A stretch of 6,124 nucleotides of DNA from Firmicutes bacterium UBA993 (GTDB taxonomy: Bacteria > Bacillota > Dethiobacteria > DTU022), in assembly GCA_002292015.1 (NCBI GenBank), contig DBBD01000110.1, forward strand, positions 1-6,124. The letters run 5' to 3'. The notes under the pieces are model-generated. The model was not told where the DNA came from. It did not search any database and saw only the letters and a list, made by a program, of their open reading frames with translations. Numbering within the stretch: position 1 is the stretch's first letter; every line of letters begins with the position of its first letter. This document shows positions 1 to 5,417 of this stretch, piece after piece. A program made the position numbers and the translations under genes.

Positions 1-183
1 AGCTAAACCGAAGGTCTCGAGCAGCTTGCCGATGGTAGTGCTTTCACCGCCTGGTATGATCAGGCCGCTGACCTTATCCAGGGCCGCTTTTCCTTTTACG
101 GCAATGGCATCAACCCCGCACCGCTTAAGGTGGCCCAAATGCTCCGATACAGCGCCCTGGACCGCCAGCACACCAACCTTCAT
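1..183 (-). CDS. pdxT: PdxT, glutaminase subunit of PLP synthase (N-terminal 61 codons, runs off the left edge)
   Basis: PdxT hydrolyses glutamine and channels the ammonia to PdxS, which makes pyridoxal 5'-phosphate (PLP) in the cytoplasm. Only residues 1-61 are present, with no stop codon. The start MKVGVLAVQGAVSEH is the typical first strand and loop of the family, and PGGEST at residues 44-49 is the conserved glutamine-binding loop (GGES). The catalytic Cys (near residue 79 in the family) and the His/Glu pair lie beyond the window. The ATG at 183 follows the pdxS stop codon after only 4 bases. The nearest purine-rich stretch in the pdxS tail is about 12-16 bases upstream, which is too far for a good Shine-Dalgarno site, so translational coupling to pdxS is likely (inference). 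The gene is broken only by the window edge. Identity is secure from motif and context. Confidence 0.95.
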   Translation of the reverse strand, partial: MKVGVLAVQGAVSEHLGHLKRCGVDAIAVKGKAALDKVSGLIIPGGESTTIGKLLETFGLA

Positions 184-187
184 CTGC

Positions 188-1072
188 TTAAATACCCCGC
201 TCCTGCATCCGGTCAGCTGCAGAGAGGGAGGACATCTCAAGGCCGGGCATCGCTTCCCCCAAGCCTTTTGAGACCTTGGCCAGGACTTTTGGATCTTCAT
301 AATGCAGGGTTGCCTGGACAATTGCTTCGGCAACCAATTCCGGTTTTTCGGACTTAAAGATGCCGGAGCCGACAAAAATGCCGTCAGAGCCAAGCTGCAT
401 CATCAGCGAAGCATCGGCGGGGGAGGCTATACCCCCGGCGGCAAAATTTACGACCGGCAGCCTTCCTGCCTCGCGCACTTCTTTTAACATTTCAATAGAT
501 ACGCCCATCTCCTTGGCCATCACAACCAGCTCATCATCGGCCTTGCCGAGCACCTGGCGAACCTGGTCCATTACTTTACGCATGTGGCGGACCGCTTCAA
601 CCACGTTGCCTGTTCCGGGTTCACCCTTGGTACGGATCATCGCTGCCCCTTCCGAGACGCGGCGCAGCGCTTCGCCTAAATCTCTGGCCCCGCAGACAAA
701 TGGTACTGTAAAAAGATGCTTGTTAATGTGGTATTGTTCGTCTGCCGGGGTTAATACTTCGCTTTCATCGATGTAATCGACTCCAAGTTCTTCTAAAATC
801 TGAGCTTCGGCAAAATGGCCGATGCGCACCTTGGCCATGACCGGGATCGTTACGGCATCCATTATTCTTAAAATAATTTCGGGATCGGCCATGCGAGCCA
901 CGCCGCCGGCTGCCCTGATGTCGGCCGGGACCCGCTCCAAGGCCATCACGGCAACAGCGCCCGCCTTTTCAGCTATCCGGGCCTGTTCTACGGTCGTAAC
1001 GTCCATGATTACGCCGCCCTTTTGCATCTGGGCCATCCCTTTTTTTACCCTGTAAGTACCTAGTTCTTTCAT
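188..1072 (-). CDS. pdxS: PdxS, pyridoxal 5'-phosphate synthase lyase subunit
   Basis: PdxS builds PLP from ribose 5-phosphate, glyceraldehyde 3-phosphate and ammonia supplied by PdxT, in a 12+12 subunit complex (family knowledge). The 294-residue protein is collinear with Bacillus PdxS over its whole length. Asp24, Lys81 (in PVMAKVRIGH) and Lys149 (in RTKGEPGTGN), the residues that carry the reaction intermediates, fall at their canonical positions. Other signatures are ALERVPADIRAAGGVARM at 44-61, DYIDESEVLTPADE at 99-112, VVNFAAGG and GSGIFKS near the phosphate site, and the C-terminal MQERG. I chose the ATG at 1072 because GAGAGGAG lies about 10 bases upstream and the family starts there. 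A TTG nine codons upstream would overlap hisF. The gene lies 16 bases after hisF and 4 bases before pdxT. There is no obvious promoter of its own. Confidence 0.98.
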   Translation of the reverse strand: MKELGTYRVKKGMAQMQKGGVIMDVTTVEQARIAEKAGAVAVMALERVPADIRAAGGVARMADPEIILRIMDAVTIPVMAKVRIGHFAEAQILEELGVDYIDESEVLTPADEQYHINKHLFTVPFVCGARDLGEALRRVSEGAAMIRTKGEPGTGNVVEAVRHMRKVMDQVRQVLGKADDELVVMAKEMGVSIEMLKEVREAGRLPVVNFAAGGIASPADASLMMQLGSDGIFVGSGIFKSEKPELVAEAIVQATLHYEDPKVLAKVSKGLGEAMPGLEMSSLSAADRMQERGI

Positions 1073-1075
1073 GTC

Positions 1076-1093
1076 TATCCCGCTCCTCTCACC
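1076..1093 (-). promoter_or_regulatory. Shine-Dalgarno site of pdxS, overlapping the hisF stop codon
   Basis: Read on the minus strand, the sequence GGTGAGAGGAGCGGG contains both the hisF TGA stop (1091-1089) and the pdxS ribosome site (GAGAGGAG). This fixes the pdxS start at 1072 and suggests that ribosomes ending hisF help initiate pdxS, so the his and pdx genes probably share one mRNA. Confidence 0.75.
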
Positions 1094-1904
1094 GATCAAG
1101 ATGACGCTCGATGTCAGTTGGTCTAACCGGCAGGCCTCTTGCGGTTAAGTACGTTTTGATATCTTTAATGCTATACGTGCCGAAATGTAGAATAGAAGCT
1201 GCCAGCACTGCATGGGCCCCGCCTCTAGTCAGCGCTTCGTAAAGATGTTCCAGGGTCCCTGCGCCACCGGAAGCGATCACCGGAATGGTCACTGCTCCGG
1301 TTACTGCTGCCAGGAGGTCTAAGTCGTAGCCGTCAAGGGTGCCGTCTGCATCCATCGAGGTGAGCAGAATTTCCCCTGCACCCAGCTGTTCAGCTTCAAT
1401 AACCCAGTCGATAACATCTTTGCCGGTTGGGGTGCGGCCTCCGTGACTGTAAACTTCCCAGCGCGAGCCGCTATCTGAGAAACCCGCTTTTCCGGTGCCG
1501 CTAACCCGCTTTGCATCGACAGCCACCACCATGCACTGGCTGCCGAAGCGTGCCGCTCCAACTTCGATCAGCTGCGGGTTATGCAAGGCGGCGGTGTTTA
1601 ACGAAACCTTGTCTGCGCCCGACTGTAGCAGCTCCTGCATAAAGTCAGGGCAGTCAATTCCCCCACCTACGGTAAGGGGGATAAAAACGGCATCGGCAGT
1701 TTTACTGACCACGTCAACAATAGCTCGCCGCTTTTCAACAGAAGCGGTAATATCAAGAAAAACCAGCTCATCTGCTCCTTCACTGCTGTAAAAACCGGCC
1801 CGCTCAACCGGATCGCCGGCGTCCCTAAGATTAATAAAGCGGGTGCCTTTAACAACACGGCCATCCCGCACGTCCAAACAGGGAATAATTCTTTTTGCAA
1901 GCAT
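1089..1904 (-). CDS. hisF: HisF, imidazole glycerol phosphate synthase cyclase subunit
   Basis: HisF takes ammonia from HisH and converts PRFAR to imidazole glycerol phosphate and AICAR, which is the fifth step of histidine synthesis and a link to purine synthesis. The 271-residue protein has the usual (beta/alpha)8-barrel length. It opens with MLAKRIIPCLDVRDGRVVKG, with catalytic Asp11 in place. The second catalytic acid, Asp130, is in VVAVDAKR. TVGGGI at 78-83 and VIASGGAG at 209-216 form the phosphate-binding loops, and LTSMDADGTLDGYD at 181-194 is the strand-6 signature. Asp98 and Lys99, at the HisH interface in the Thermotoga enzyme, are conserved. GGGAG 8 bases before the ATG is a good ribosome site. 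The gene follows hisH by 30 bases. hisA, often found between the two, is missing. Confidence 0.98.
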   Translation of the reverse strand: MLAKRIIPCLDVRDGRVVKGTRFINLRDAGDPVERAGFYSSEGADELVFLDITASVEKRRAIVDVVSKTADAVFIPLTVGGGIDCPDFMQELLQSGADKVSLNTAALHNPQLIEVGAARFGSQCMVVAVDAKRVSGTGKAGFSDSGSRWEVYSHGGRTPTGKDVIDWVIEAEQLGAGEILLTSMDADGTLDGYDLDLLAAVTGAVTIPVIASGGAGTLEHLYEALTRGGAHAVLAASILHFGTYSIKDIKTYLTARGLPVRPTDIERHLDR

Positions 1905-1934
1905 TACTAAAACTCCCGTTGAAGCAATTATTGA

Positions 1935-2567
1935 CTACTGTCGATCGGCTACTATCTTACCAAAATTGCTAATCAGGCGCAAGCCTGCCGGACCGCTCTT
2001 TTCTGGGTGAAACTGAACGCCGAAAAGGTTTTTTGACTGGATTGCCGAGACAAAGTCCAGGCCATAGCTAGTCTTAGCGGCAACATGTTTATCATCCGTT
2101 GGTTCAGCGTAAAAAGAGTGGGTAAAGTAAAAATAGGCACCCGCTTCAAGACCGGTAAATAGCGGCGAATTGATTACCGGCCGGGCCAGGTTCCATCCGA
2201 CGTGAGGTACAGGCAGCCCAGCCGGGAAGCGTTTTGAAAAACCGCTGATAATACTTAAGCCCGCTGCTGTCTCGTCAGCAAACCCGGCTTCTTCACTGCC
2301 CTCCAGCAGCAGTTGCATCCCCAGGCAGATCCCTAAAAAAGGCTTGCCTGAGGCGATTGCTTCGCAGATCGGGTCGTTTAACCCTTTTTTTCTGATCTGT
2401 GCTGCCACGTGACCGAAAGATCCCACTCCCGGAAAAATCAATGCTTCCGCAGTTCTAATTATATGTGGGTCACCACTGACTTTCGCTCCAAGCCCGGTGG
2501 CTTTAACTGCTTTATAAACTGAATTTATATTGGCGCTGCTGCTGTCAATAATAATTACTTCGCTCAT
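1935..2567 (-). CDS. hisH: HisH, imidazole glycerol phosphate synthase glutaminase subunit
   Basis: HisH is the class I glutamine amidotransferase that feeds ammonia through the HisF barrel. The 210-residue protein shows the triad: nucleophile Cys81 in GICLGMQ, and His187 and Glu189 in VQFHPEKS. PGVGSFG at 46-52 is the oxyanion-strand loop, PHVGWN at 121-126 is a HisH-specific motif, and YFYFTHSFYA at 145-154 is also typical. One oddity is the N-terminal segment IDSSSANINSV, where most HisH proteins have a glycine-rich IDYGxGNxxSV; the Asn is kept but the flanking glycines are not. The ATG at 2567 has AAGGA 7 bases upstream. The gene starts 57 bases after the aminotransferase stop, with no clear terminator or promoter between them, so read-through from the T-box transcript is likely. 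Confidence 0.97.
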   Translation of the reverse strand: MSEVIIIDSSSANINSVYKAVKATGLGAKVSGDPHIIRTAEALIFPGVGSFGHVAAQIRKKGLNDPICEAIASGKPFLGICLGMQLLLEGSEEAGFADETAAGLSIISGFSKRFPAGLPVPHVGWNLARPVINSPLFTGLEAGAYFYFTHSFYAEPTDDKHVAAKTSYGLDFVSAIQSKNLFGVQFHPEKSGPAGLRLISNFGKIVADRQ

Positions 2568-2589
2568 AGGCTAATCCTTTCATTGTTGC

Positions 2590-2604
2590 AACCGGTAAAC
2601 GGTT
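2590..2604 (-). repeat. Small inverted repeat between the aminotransferase gene and hisH
   Basis: AACCG and CGGTT (5 bp) flank a 5-base spacer in the 57-base intergenic gap. On the minus-strand mRNA no U-run follows the hairpin, so it is not a rho-independent terminator. It could be an mRNA stability or processing element, or chance. It is the only structure I see in this gap. Confidence 0.3.
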
Positions 2605-2624
2605 TTCCTGGTTTAGTGACAGAA

Positions 2625-3869
2625 CTATTGGCTGATAGCGTAGTGATCTTTACTTATCTCACTTTCTATTTCCCACAGCATTTCGCCGAAAATTCTGATC
2701 CCTGTCGTTATATCGTCAAGACCCGGCTGGCTGAAAGAAAACCTGGCAGTGTGCGAACCCCCGCCATTGCTATAAAAGCCCTTGCCATGCACAAAAGCAA
2801 CCTTGCGCTCAAGGGCCATATCAAGCAGTTCTCTGCTGGTCGGATAACCTTCCGGAAAAGTAACCCAGGTGAAAAAGCCGCCGCCGGGTTTGCTGAATTT
2901 AACTGAAGGCGGAAAATATTGCTGCATAGCCTCAAGCATGCCGTTTCTTTTCTGCCGGTAAAGATTGCACAGTCGTTCAACGTGGCGGTTTACGTAGCCG
3001 TCATGCGAAAGCCGGTAAGCGAGCCTTTGGCCAATTGAACTGGAGCATAGATCGGTTGTTTGCTTGATTAAGATAACTTTTTCCAACAGCGCTTCGGCGC
3101 CGGCCATCCAGCCGATGCGGATCCCGGGAATCAGCACTTTTGAGTATGAACCAAGGAAAACTACTCGCTGGTTGCAATCGAGGGTGTAGTAACCCGGGGG
3201 AACAGTACCGTCGTAGGCCAACTCCCCGTAGGGGTCGTCTTCTACCACCAGCAGATCGTAACTGGAAGCAATTTCTAATATTTTAATCCGGCGCTCGAGG
3301 CTGGTTGTCGTCCCGGTCGGGTTTTGAAAATTAGGCACTGTGTAAAAGAATTTTGGTTTAAGCTTTTTTTCGATTAAATTTTCCAAAGTCTTAACCATCG
3401 ATTCCGGCCGCGGACCTTCTTCGTCCATTTTGATGCCGTAAGTAACGCCGCCGTAGCTTTTTATCGCTCCCATGCCCCCGATATAAGCCGGTTCTTCAAC
3501 CAGCACCGGATCACCGGGGTTGACCAGCACCCGGCTTAACAGGTCGATTCCCTGCTGCGAGCCGTTGGTAATGATCAGGTTTCCAATTTCACAGCTGGCC
3601 CCGGCCTGGCGCATCTTGCCGGATAGAAAAACCCGCAGCTCGTAGATCCCTTCGGTCGGACCATACTGCAGGGCCTGGCGGGCATCTTCTTTAACCAGTG
3701 AAGCCATCGTCCTGGCCAAATCTTCGCGAGGGAAAAACTCGTTGTCGGGAAAACCACCGGCAAAAGAGATTATCTCCGGCCTTTCGGTGAGAGCAAAAAA
3801 CTGTCTGATCTGTGACCCTGTAACTCGTTCTGTCCTTCGAGCAAAGAAATCCTGCCAATTAATATTCAC
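2625..3869 (-). CDS. PLP-dependent aminotransferase, LysN/Aro8-like (fold type I, no GntR domain); probable alanine-linked role
   Basis: This is a 414-residue cytoplasmic transaminase. It aligns by eye with Thermus LysN: QIRQFFALTERPEIISFAGG near the N terminus, LQYGPTEG at 67-74, TNGSQQGIDL at 101-110, QNPTG at 182-186, VVEDDPYGEL at 208-217, the PLP-binding Lys244 in GSYSKVLIPGIRIGW, and the substrate-carboxylate Arg376 in ARFSFS. There is no N-terminal winged helix, so it is not a MocR regulator. The start codon is GTG at 3869, supported by GGGAGG 8 bases upstream. Members of this family act on 2-aminoadipate, branched-chain, aromatic and other amino acids, so the substrate cannot be read from sequence. 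The upstream T-box, with a predicted alanine specifier, suggests that it makes or balances alanine (inference). It is the first gene of the hisHF-pdxST transcription unit. Confidence 0.93.
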   Translation of the reverse strand: MNINWQDFFARRTERVTGSQIRQFFALTERPEIISFAGGFPDNEFFPREDLARTMASLVKEDARQALQYGPTEGIYELRVFLSGKMRQAGASCEIGNLIITNGSQQGIDLLSRVLVNPGDPVLVEEPAYIGGMGAIKSYGGVTYGIKMDEEGPRPESMVKTLENLIEKKLKPKFFYTVPNFQNPTGTTTSLERRIKILEIASSYDLLVVEDDPYGELAYDGTVPPGYYTLDCNQRVVFLGSYSKVLIPGIRIGWMAGAEALLEKVILIKQTTDLCSSSIGQRLAYRLSHDGYVNRHVERLCNLYRQKRNGMLEAMQQYFPPSVKFSKPGGGFFTWVTFPEGYPTSRELLDMALERKVAFVHGKGFYSNGGGSHTARFSFSQPGLDDITTGIRIFGEMLWEIESEISKDHYAISQ

Positions 3870-3879
3870 TCTGATTGCC

Positions 3880-3885
3880 TCCCTG
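3880..3885 (-). promoter_or_regulatory. Shine-Dalgarno site that fixes the GTG start of the aminotransferase
   Basis: On the minus strand GGGAGG lies about 8 bases before the GTG at 3869-3867. No in-frame ATG is equally well placed, and the encoded NINWQDFFARR fits the usual N terminus of the family, so the non-ATG start is favoured. Confidence 0.7.
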
Positions 3886-3918
3886 TGCAGACTACTCTTT
3901 TATTGATGCTCCTGGTTT

Positions 3919-3956
3919 TGATATAAATTTAGCCCGCCTCTTAACAGAGACGGGCT
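3919..3956 (-). terminator. T-box-controlled terminator hairpin
   Basis: On the minus strand AGCCCGTCTC and GAGGCGGGCT pair over 10 bp with one G-U, around the loop TGTTAA (3931-3956). The 5' half (CCCGUCUCU) is the same sequence that closes the antiterminator, as expected for a T-box switch. The tract after the stem (AAATTTATATC) is poor in consecutive U, so termination may be leaky. Confidence 0.85.
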
Positions 3957-4177
3957 AGTTTCCCGCGGTACCACTCCAATTGCCCCTTTTGGGGCCTCTT
4001 GAAAAGTTTAACGATCTGTAAGACCGGCTAGTGCTTATGAACCTGTACTTCATTCGGCACAGCAGCTCCGGGGTGGCTTATATCTTTACCTTGTGGGGCT
4101 CTTCCAGCCGGTGAAGCCCCTCTCTTGCCTGGTCGGTTAAGTTTGTTCCCCTTCAAAGCCTTTAGCTATTGACTTAT
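3919..4177 (-). promoter_or_regulatory. T-box riboswitch leader, predicted alanine specifier (GCC)
   Basis: This leader RNA senses uncharged tRNA and controls the downstream aminotransferase operon. Read on the minus strand, parts appear in order. The Stem I base is CAATAGCT/AGCTGCTG, followed by GGGG (4151-4148) pairing with CCCC (4073-4070). A specifier loop is closed above by CTTAACC (4141-4135) and GGTAAAG (4090-4084). An AGAGAG element then precedes the distal hairpin GGGGCT/AGCCCC. Stem II is GTGC..ATGAA/TTCAT..GCAC, and Stem III is GCCCC-AAAA-GGGGC (3982-3995). The T-box core GGAGTGGTACCGCGGG is at 3962-3977. It can form the antiterminator GGAG-[UGGUACC]-GCGGG with CCCGU-CUCU, competing with the terminator. 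The triplet at 4077-4075, just before the unpaired A and the CCCC helix, is GCC (Ala). UGGU expects discriminator A73, which fits tRNA-Ala and not tRNA-His. The T-box identity is very secure; the specifier is inferred from hand folding. Confidence 0.93.
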
Positions 4178-4183
4178 TGTCGC

Positions 4184-4212
4184 ATTATAGCAGACTGTTT
4201 TTGATAACGCAA
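4184..4212 (-). promoter_or_regulatory. Sigma-A-type promoter of the T-box/aminotransferase operon
   Basis: On the minus strand the -35 TTGCGT (4212-4207) and a consensus -10 TATAAT (4189-4184) are separated by 17 bases. The predicted transcription start near 4177 lies just upstream of Stem I of the T-box leader, which is where it should be. Confidence 0.82.
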
Positions 4213-4247
4213 GCGCTGGAGCATAAAAAAATTTGTACCGGCGCTTG
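4210..4247. repeat. Inverted repeat between the two divergent promoters (possible operator)
   Basis: CAAGCGCTGG (4210-4219) and CCGGCGCTTG (4238-4247) are inverted repeats matching at 9 of 10 positions, around an 18-base AT-rich spacer. The left arm overlaps the -35 of the T-box promoter and the right arm ends just before the -35 of hisC. A DNA-binding regulator of both directions is possible (inference), and no regulator gene is in the window. Confidence 0.45.
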
Positions 4248-4248
4248 T

Positions 4249-4276
4249 TTGCCGGGCGCTGACTATCAGTTATAAT
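4249..4276 (+). promoter_or_regulatory. Sigma-A-type promoter of hisC
   Basis: The -35-like TTGCCG (4249-4254) and a consensus -10 TATAAT (4271-4276) are 16 bases apart. The transcription start should be near 4283, giving a leader of under 30 bases, too short for a second T-box or an attenuator. Confidence 0.72.
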
Positions 4277-4297
4277 GAAATAATCCTTTACAAAGAC

Positions 4298-4302
4298 GGA
4301 GG
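4298..4302 (+). promoter_or_regulatory. Shine-Dalgarno site that fixes the hisC ATG
   Basis: GGAGG lies 8 bases before the ATG at 4311 and only 5 bases before a TTG at 4308. The spacing favours the ATG, making the protein 368 residues. Confidence 0.75.
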
Positions 4303-4310
4303 TACGGTTG

Positions 4311-5417
4311 ATGTCCCTACCCGAAATGCGTTCCTGCCTGGATCTGATCAAGCCCTATGTGCCCGGTAAACCGGTGGAAGAAGTGGAGAGGGAGCTTGGT
4401 TTAAGCGGTGTTATCAAGCTGGCTTCTAATGAAAACGCCCTGGGTCCTTCGCCTCTGGCGGTTAAAGCGATGCAGGAAAACGCCGATAAAATGCATATTT
4501 ACCCCGACGGTAATTGTTATTATTTAAGGGAAGCCCTGGCCGCGAAACTTAAAATCAAGCCGGACCAACTGCTTTTCGGCAACGGATCCGACGAAATACT
4601 AAGCTTACTGACCCTGGCCTTAATCAACCCCGGCGACGAAGCGGTAATGGTTACGCCAAGCTTTTCTGAGTACGAATTTGCCATGCGCCTGATGGGCGGA
4701 GTGTTGCGCCTGGTGCCGCTTGTCGGCTCCGAATTTGTCTATGATTTCGATGCGGTGCTGGCAGCGGTGAATGATCAGACCAGGATTGTTTTTATTTGTA
4801 GCCCCAACAATCCAACCGGCAGCCATATCCAGCGCGCCGAGTTTGAACGTTTTATGAGCAAGCTGCCTGACAAGGTGCTCGTAGTGTTTGACCAGGCCTA
4901 CATTGAATATGTTACCGATCACGGCCACCCTGAGGGGATGGACTATATCGCACAGGGGCATCCGCTGATTGCCCTACGCACCTTCTCCAAGATTTACGGG
5001 CTGGCCGGTTTAAGGATTGGCTACGGGATTGCTTCTTCTACATTGATTACCGGACTTAACCGGGTTCGGGAGCCTTTTAACGTTAATGCTATGGCCCAGA
5101 AGGCTGCCCTGGCCGCCCTTTCCGACGCTGCCCATCTTAAAGATAGTGTTGACTTGGTGGAGAGTGGAAGAAAAACACTTTCTACGGGACTCGGTGCTTT
5201 AGGTTTAAAACCGGTGCCTGACCAGGCCAACTTCTGTTTCGTTGATATCGGGGTTGATTCCCGCCAAGCCTTCCAGGCGCTTCTCCTGAAAGGGGTTATC
5301 GTGCGCACCGGCGATATCTTTGGCTACCCCACCTATATCCGGGTAACTTACGGCACTGCAGAGCAAAACGAAAGATTCCTGGCAGCCTTAAAGGAAGTTT
5401 TGTCCAATCTTAAATAG
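4311..5417 (+). CDS. hisC: HisC, histidinol-phosphate aminotransferase
   Basis: HisC is a PLP enzyme that converts imidazole acetol phosphate and glutamate to histidinol phosphate and 2-oxoglutarate. The 368-residue protein has the family pattern: KLASNENALGPSP at 36-48, YPDGNCYYLREALA at 64-77, GNGSDE at 90-95, PNNPTG at 165-170, FDQAY at 193-197, the PLP Lys227 in RTFSKIYGLAGLRIGYG, and the carboxylate-binding Arg344 in YIRVTYGT. The usual DEAY motif is DQAY here; PLP-contacting Asp194 is retained. HisC-type enzymes can also accept aromatic amino acids, so a role in phenylalanine or tyrosine synthesis is not excluded. It has its own promoter, divergent from the T-box operon that carries hisH and hisF, so the two sets of his genes are controlled separately. 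Its 3' end overlaps rsmD by 8 bp. No clear terminator is seen downstream. Confidence 0.93.
   Translation: MSLPEMRSCLDLIKPYVPGKPVEEVERELGLSGVIKLASNENALGPSPLAVKAMQENADKMHIYPDGNCYYLREALAAKLKIKPDQLLFGNGSDEILSLLTLALINPGDEAVMVTPSFSEYEFAMRLMGGVLRLVPLVGSEFVYDFDAVLAAVNDQTRIVFICSPNNPTGSHIQRAEFERFMSKLPDKVLVVFDQAYIEYVTDHGHPEGMDYIAQGHPLIALRTFSKIYGLAGLRIGYGIASSTLITGLNRVREPFNVNAMAQKAALAALSDAAHLKDSVDLVESGRKTLSTGLGALGLKPVPDQANFCFVDIGVDSRQAFQALLLKGVIVRTGDIFGYPTYIRVTYGTAEQNERFLAALKEVLSNLK

Noticed and set aside
360..776. A 138-codon plus-strand open frame within pdxS
   Set aside because: It is antisense to pdxS, whose family match is full-length. It has no ribosome site and its composition is what the complement of a conserved gene gives.
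1073..1099. A nine-codon upstream extension of pdxS starting at a TTG
   Set aside because: It would overlap the hisF end and place the GAGAGGAG ribosome site inside the coding sequence. PdxS homologues start at the ATG at 1072.
2568..2624. A separate promoter or terminator between the aminotransferase gene and hisH
   Set aside because: No -35/-10 pair at a usable spacing is visible, and the only hairpin has no U-run.
2625..3869. MocR-type transcription regulator
   Set aside because: The aminotransferase domain matches this wider family, but the protein starts directly at the aminotransferase N terminus, with no GntR winged-helix domain.
4073..4075. CAC (histidine) as the T-box specifier
   Set aside because: It would use bases needed for the GGGG/CCCC helix, it is followed by C rather than the conserved purine, and UGGU does not match the C73 of tRNA-His.
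4308..4310. TTG as the start of hisC
   Set aside because: It is only 5 bases from GGAGG, while the next codon is an ATG at the ideal 8-base spacing.
4620..4961. A 113-codon minus-strand open frame within hisC
   Set aside because: It is the antisense shadow of the well-matched hisC frame, with no recognisable domain or ribosome site.
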